Assembly (NCBI RefSeq): GCF_900143015.1
Contig: NZ_FSRT01000001.1
Coordinates: 558,001 to 622,000, forward strand
Direction: 5' to 3'
Origin: Fibrobacter sp. UWB11
GTDB lineage: Bacteria; Fibrobacterota; Fibrobacteria; Fibrobacterales; Fibrobacteraceae
DNA: 64,000 bases
Both the position numbers and the translations under genes were made by a program. A model generated the notes under the pieces. The model saw only the letters and a program-made list of their open reading frames with translations. It was not told the origin of the DNA and did no database searches. The first letter of the stretch is position 1, and the number at the start of each line of letters is the position of its first letter. Below are positions 63,379 to 64,000 of this stretch, piece after piece.

Positions 63379-64000
63379 ATACAGAAAAGAAAGACACCAA
63401 GGAGCTTTGCTTGAAAATTCATGAGTTTTTTAGTAAGCTTCCAAAATACAAAATGGCGGACATAAAAATCGCCCAGCAAAATAACAGGGGTATTATTGGT
63501 GGAGTTTACGTTATGTTCGAGGAGGGGGAAGACTATCATGGCTATTCACGGATTACCCGCATTGGGACCCATCAAGCGGATAAAAAAACTGCTCCGGACA
63601 TTCCTGATAAAAGCCAATCTGTATGGAAAAGAATGATGCAGCATTATGGCAATATGAAAAGTTTATTAGGAAGAAAGGATGGAAGCATCTTTAGAAAAAA
63701 CATAGGCATTGCTATGTTGCAAAAAAGTAGGGATTCATACATTGAAGCGTGGCTGTTTGATCGCACTTCTCGTGCCAATAGAGAAAAATATGATTCCGAC
63801 AAATCTAAAGTTCCTTACAATAAAGAAAAACAAGATAAAATTGAGGCGAAAGTAAGCGATTATATACGCAATAAAATCAGTTTTGTTGTTATTCCCATCA
63901 ATAATCGAAAAAAGAGACATGATTTTGAATATGGGTTGATTTCGGCGATTTGCCAAGCTTCTGATTTTTATCCTAGCAAAAATTGGCTTGGAAACTTTAA
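63375..64000 (+). CDS. GIY-YIG-like nuclease domain protein, cut by window end
   Basis: At least 208 aa; no stop before the edge. GGVYVMFEEGED...SRITRIGTHQ matches the first strands of GIY-YIG nucleases, with GVYVMF in the place of the GIY motif and a distal Arg-rich strand. It continues with VWKRMMQHYG, SIFRKNIGIAML, a YIRNKISFVVIPI strand and FEYGLISAI, where the Glu could be the metal ligand. This version, with an FRKxIG helix, is typical of uncharacterised bacterial GIY-YIG proteins. It starts inside the stop of the DUF6884-like gene. Confidence 0.65.
   Translation, partial: MNTEKKDTKELCLKIHEFFSKLPKYKMADIKIAQQNNRGIIGGVYVMFEEGEDYHGYSRITRIGTHQADKKTAPDIPDKSQSVWKRMMQHYGNMKSLLGRKDGSIFRKNIGIAMLQKSRDSYIEAWLFDRTSRANREKYDSDKSKVPYNKEKQDKIEAKVSDYIRNKISFVVIPINNRKKRHDFEYGLISAICQASDFYPSKNWLGNF

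Overview
The window looks like a chromosome segment from a member of Fibrobacterota, close to Fibrobacter. The support is a TIGR02147-family protein (a paralogous family known mainly from Fibrobacter), very large cadherin-repeat surface proteins, a FloA/NfeD pair, the long form of IspG, AAAGGAG-type ribosome sites, and promoters whose -10 box is usually TATATTTG. The species cannot be named from sequence alone.

Layout. 1-1.7 kb: end of a DUF5683 membrane protein facing a histidine phosphatase. 1.75-1.85 kb (minus): a compact SRP RNA gene with its own promoter and terminator. 2.07-17.1 kb: two giant paralogous secreted proteins (1958 and 2920 aa) with about 6 and 14 cadherin-like repeats and shared N- and C-terminal modules. 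17.2-22.1 kb: a SUI1-like factor, then overlapping genes for a FecR-like protein, an outer-membrane barrel and endonuclease IV. 22.1-22.6 kb: two identical tRNA-Asn genes, each with promoter and terminator. 22.6-26 kb (minus): NfeD, FloA and a membrane-anchored winged-helix protein. 26.2-30.4 kb: a hybrid histidine kinase. 30.7-33.2 kb: rpsO-pnp. 33.4-36.9 kb: two tandem 7TM/HD-GYP proteins, the first with a broken HD motif. 36.9-39.9 kb: ispG and serA. 40-41.8 kb: an acyl-CoA synthetase. 42.2-43.7 kb: serS, with a duplicated remnant of a serS 3' end beyond it. 43.9-47.4 kb: a CDKAL1-type methylthiotransferase, SpoIID-like protein, peptide deformylase and YajC. 47.6-49.4 kb: two cyclic-nucleotide-domain paralogues. 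49.4-51.6 kb: rpsP-rimM-trmD-rplS. 51.9-54.2 kb: two lipoproteins and the TIGR02147 protein, lying between ffh (54.6-56 kb) and rpsP.

56.4-64 kb is accessory. It holds an unknown protein, a MoxR-type AAA ATPase and a DUF2201/VWA protein in one run; an AT-rich opposite-strand gene with a nuclease-like ExK motif; two unknown proteins; and at the edge a DUF6884-like protein overlapping a GIY-YIG-like protein cut by the window. The gene at 56470, which heads the run containing the ATPase and VWA genes, and the genes at 60529 and 61895 are preceded by the same promoter-like motif at fixed spacing, so these loci may form one co-regulated system. This is the best candidate here for something undescribed.

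Non-coding structure is unusually rich: heptanucleotide tracts in the -35 region of the rpsO, serS and ffh promoters, long imperfect inverted repeats around a shared GCGGC-GAA-GCCGC hairpin, several REP-like palindromes, and twin hairpins with TTGC loops beside serS. Assignments rest on reading motifs by eye; no database search was run.
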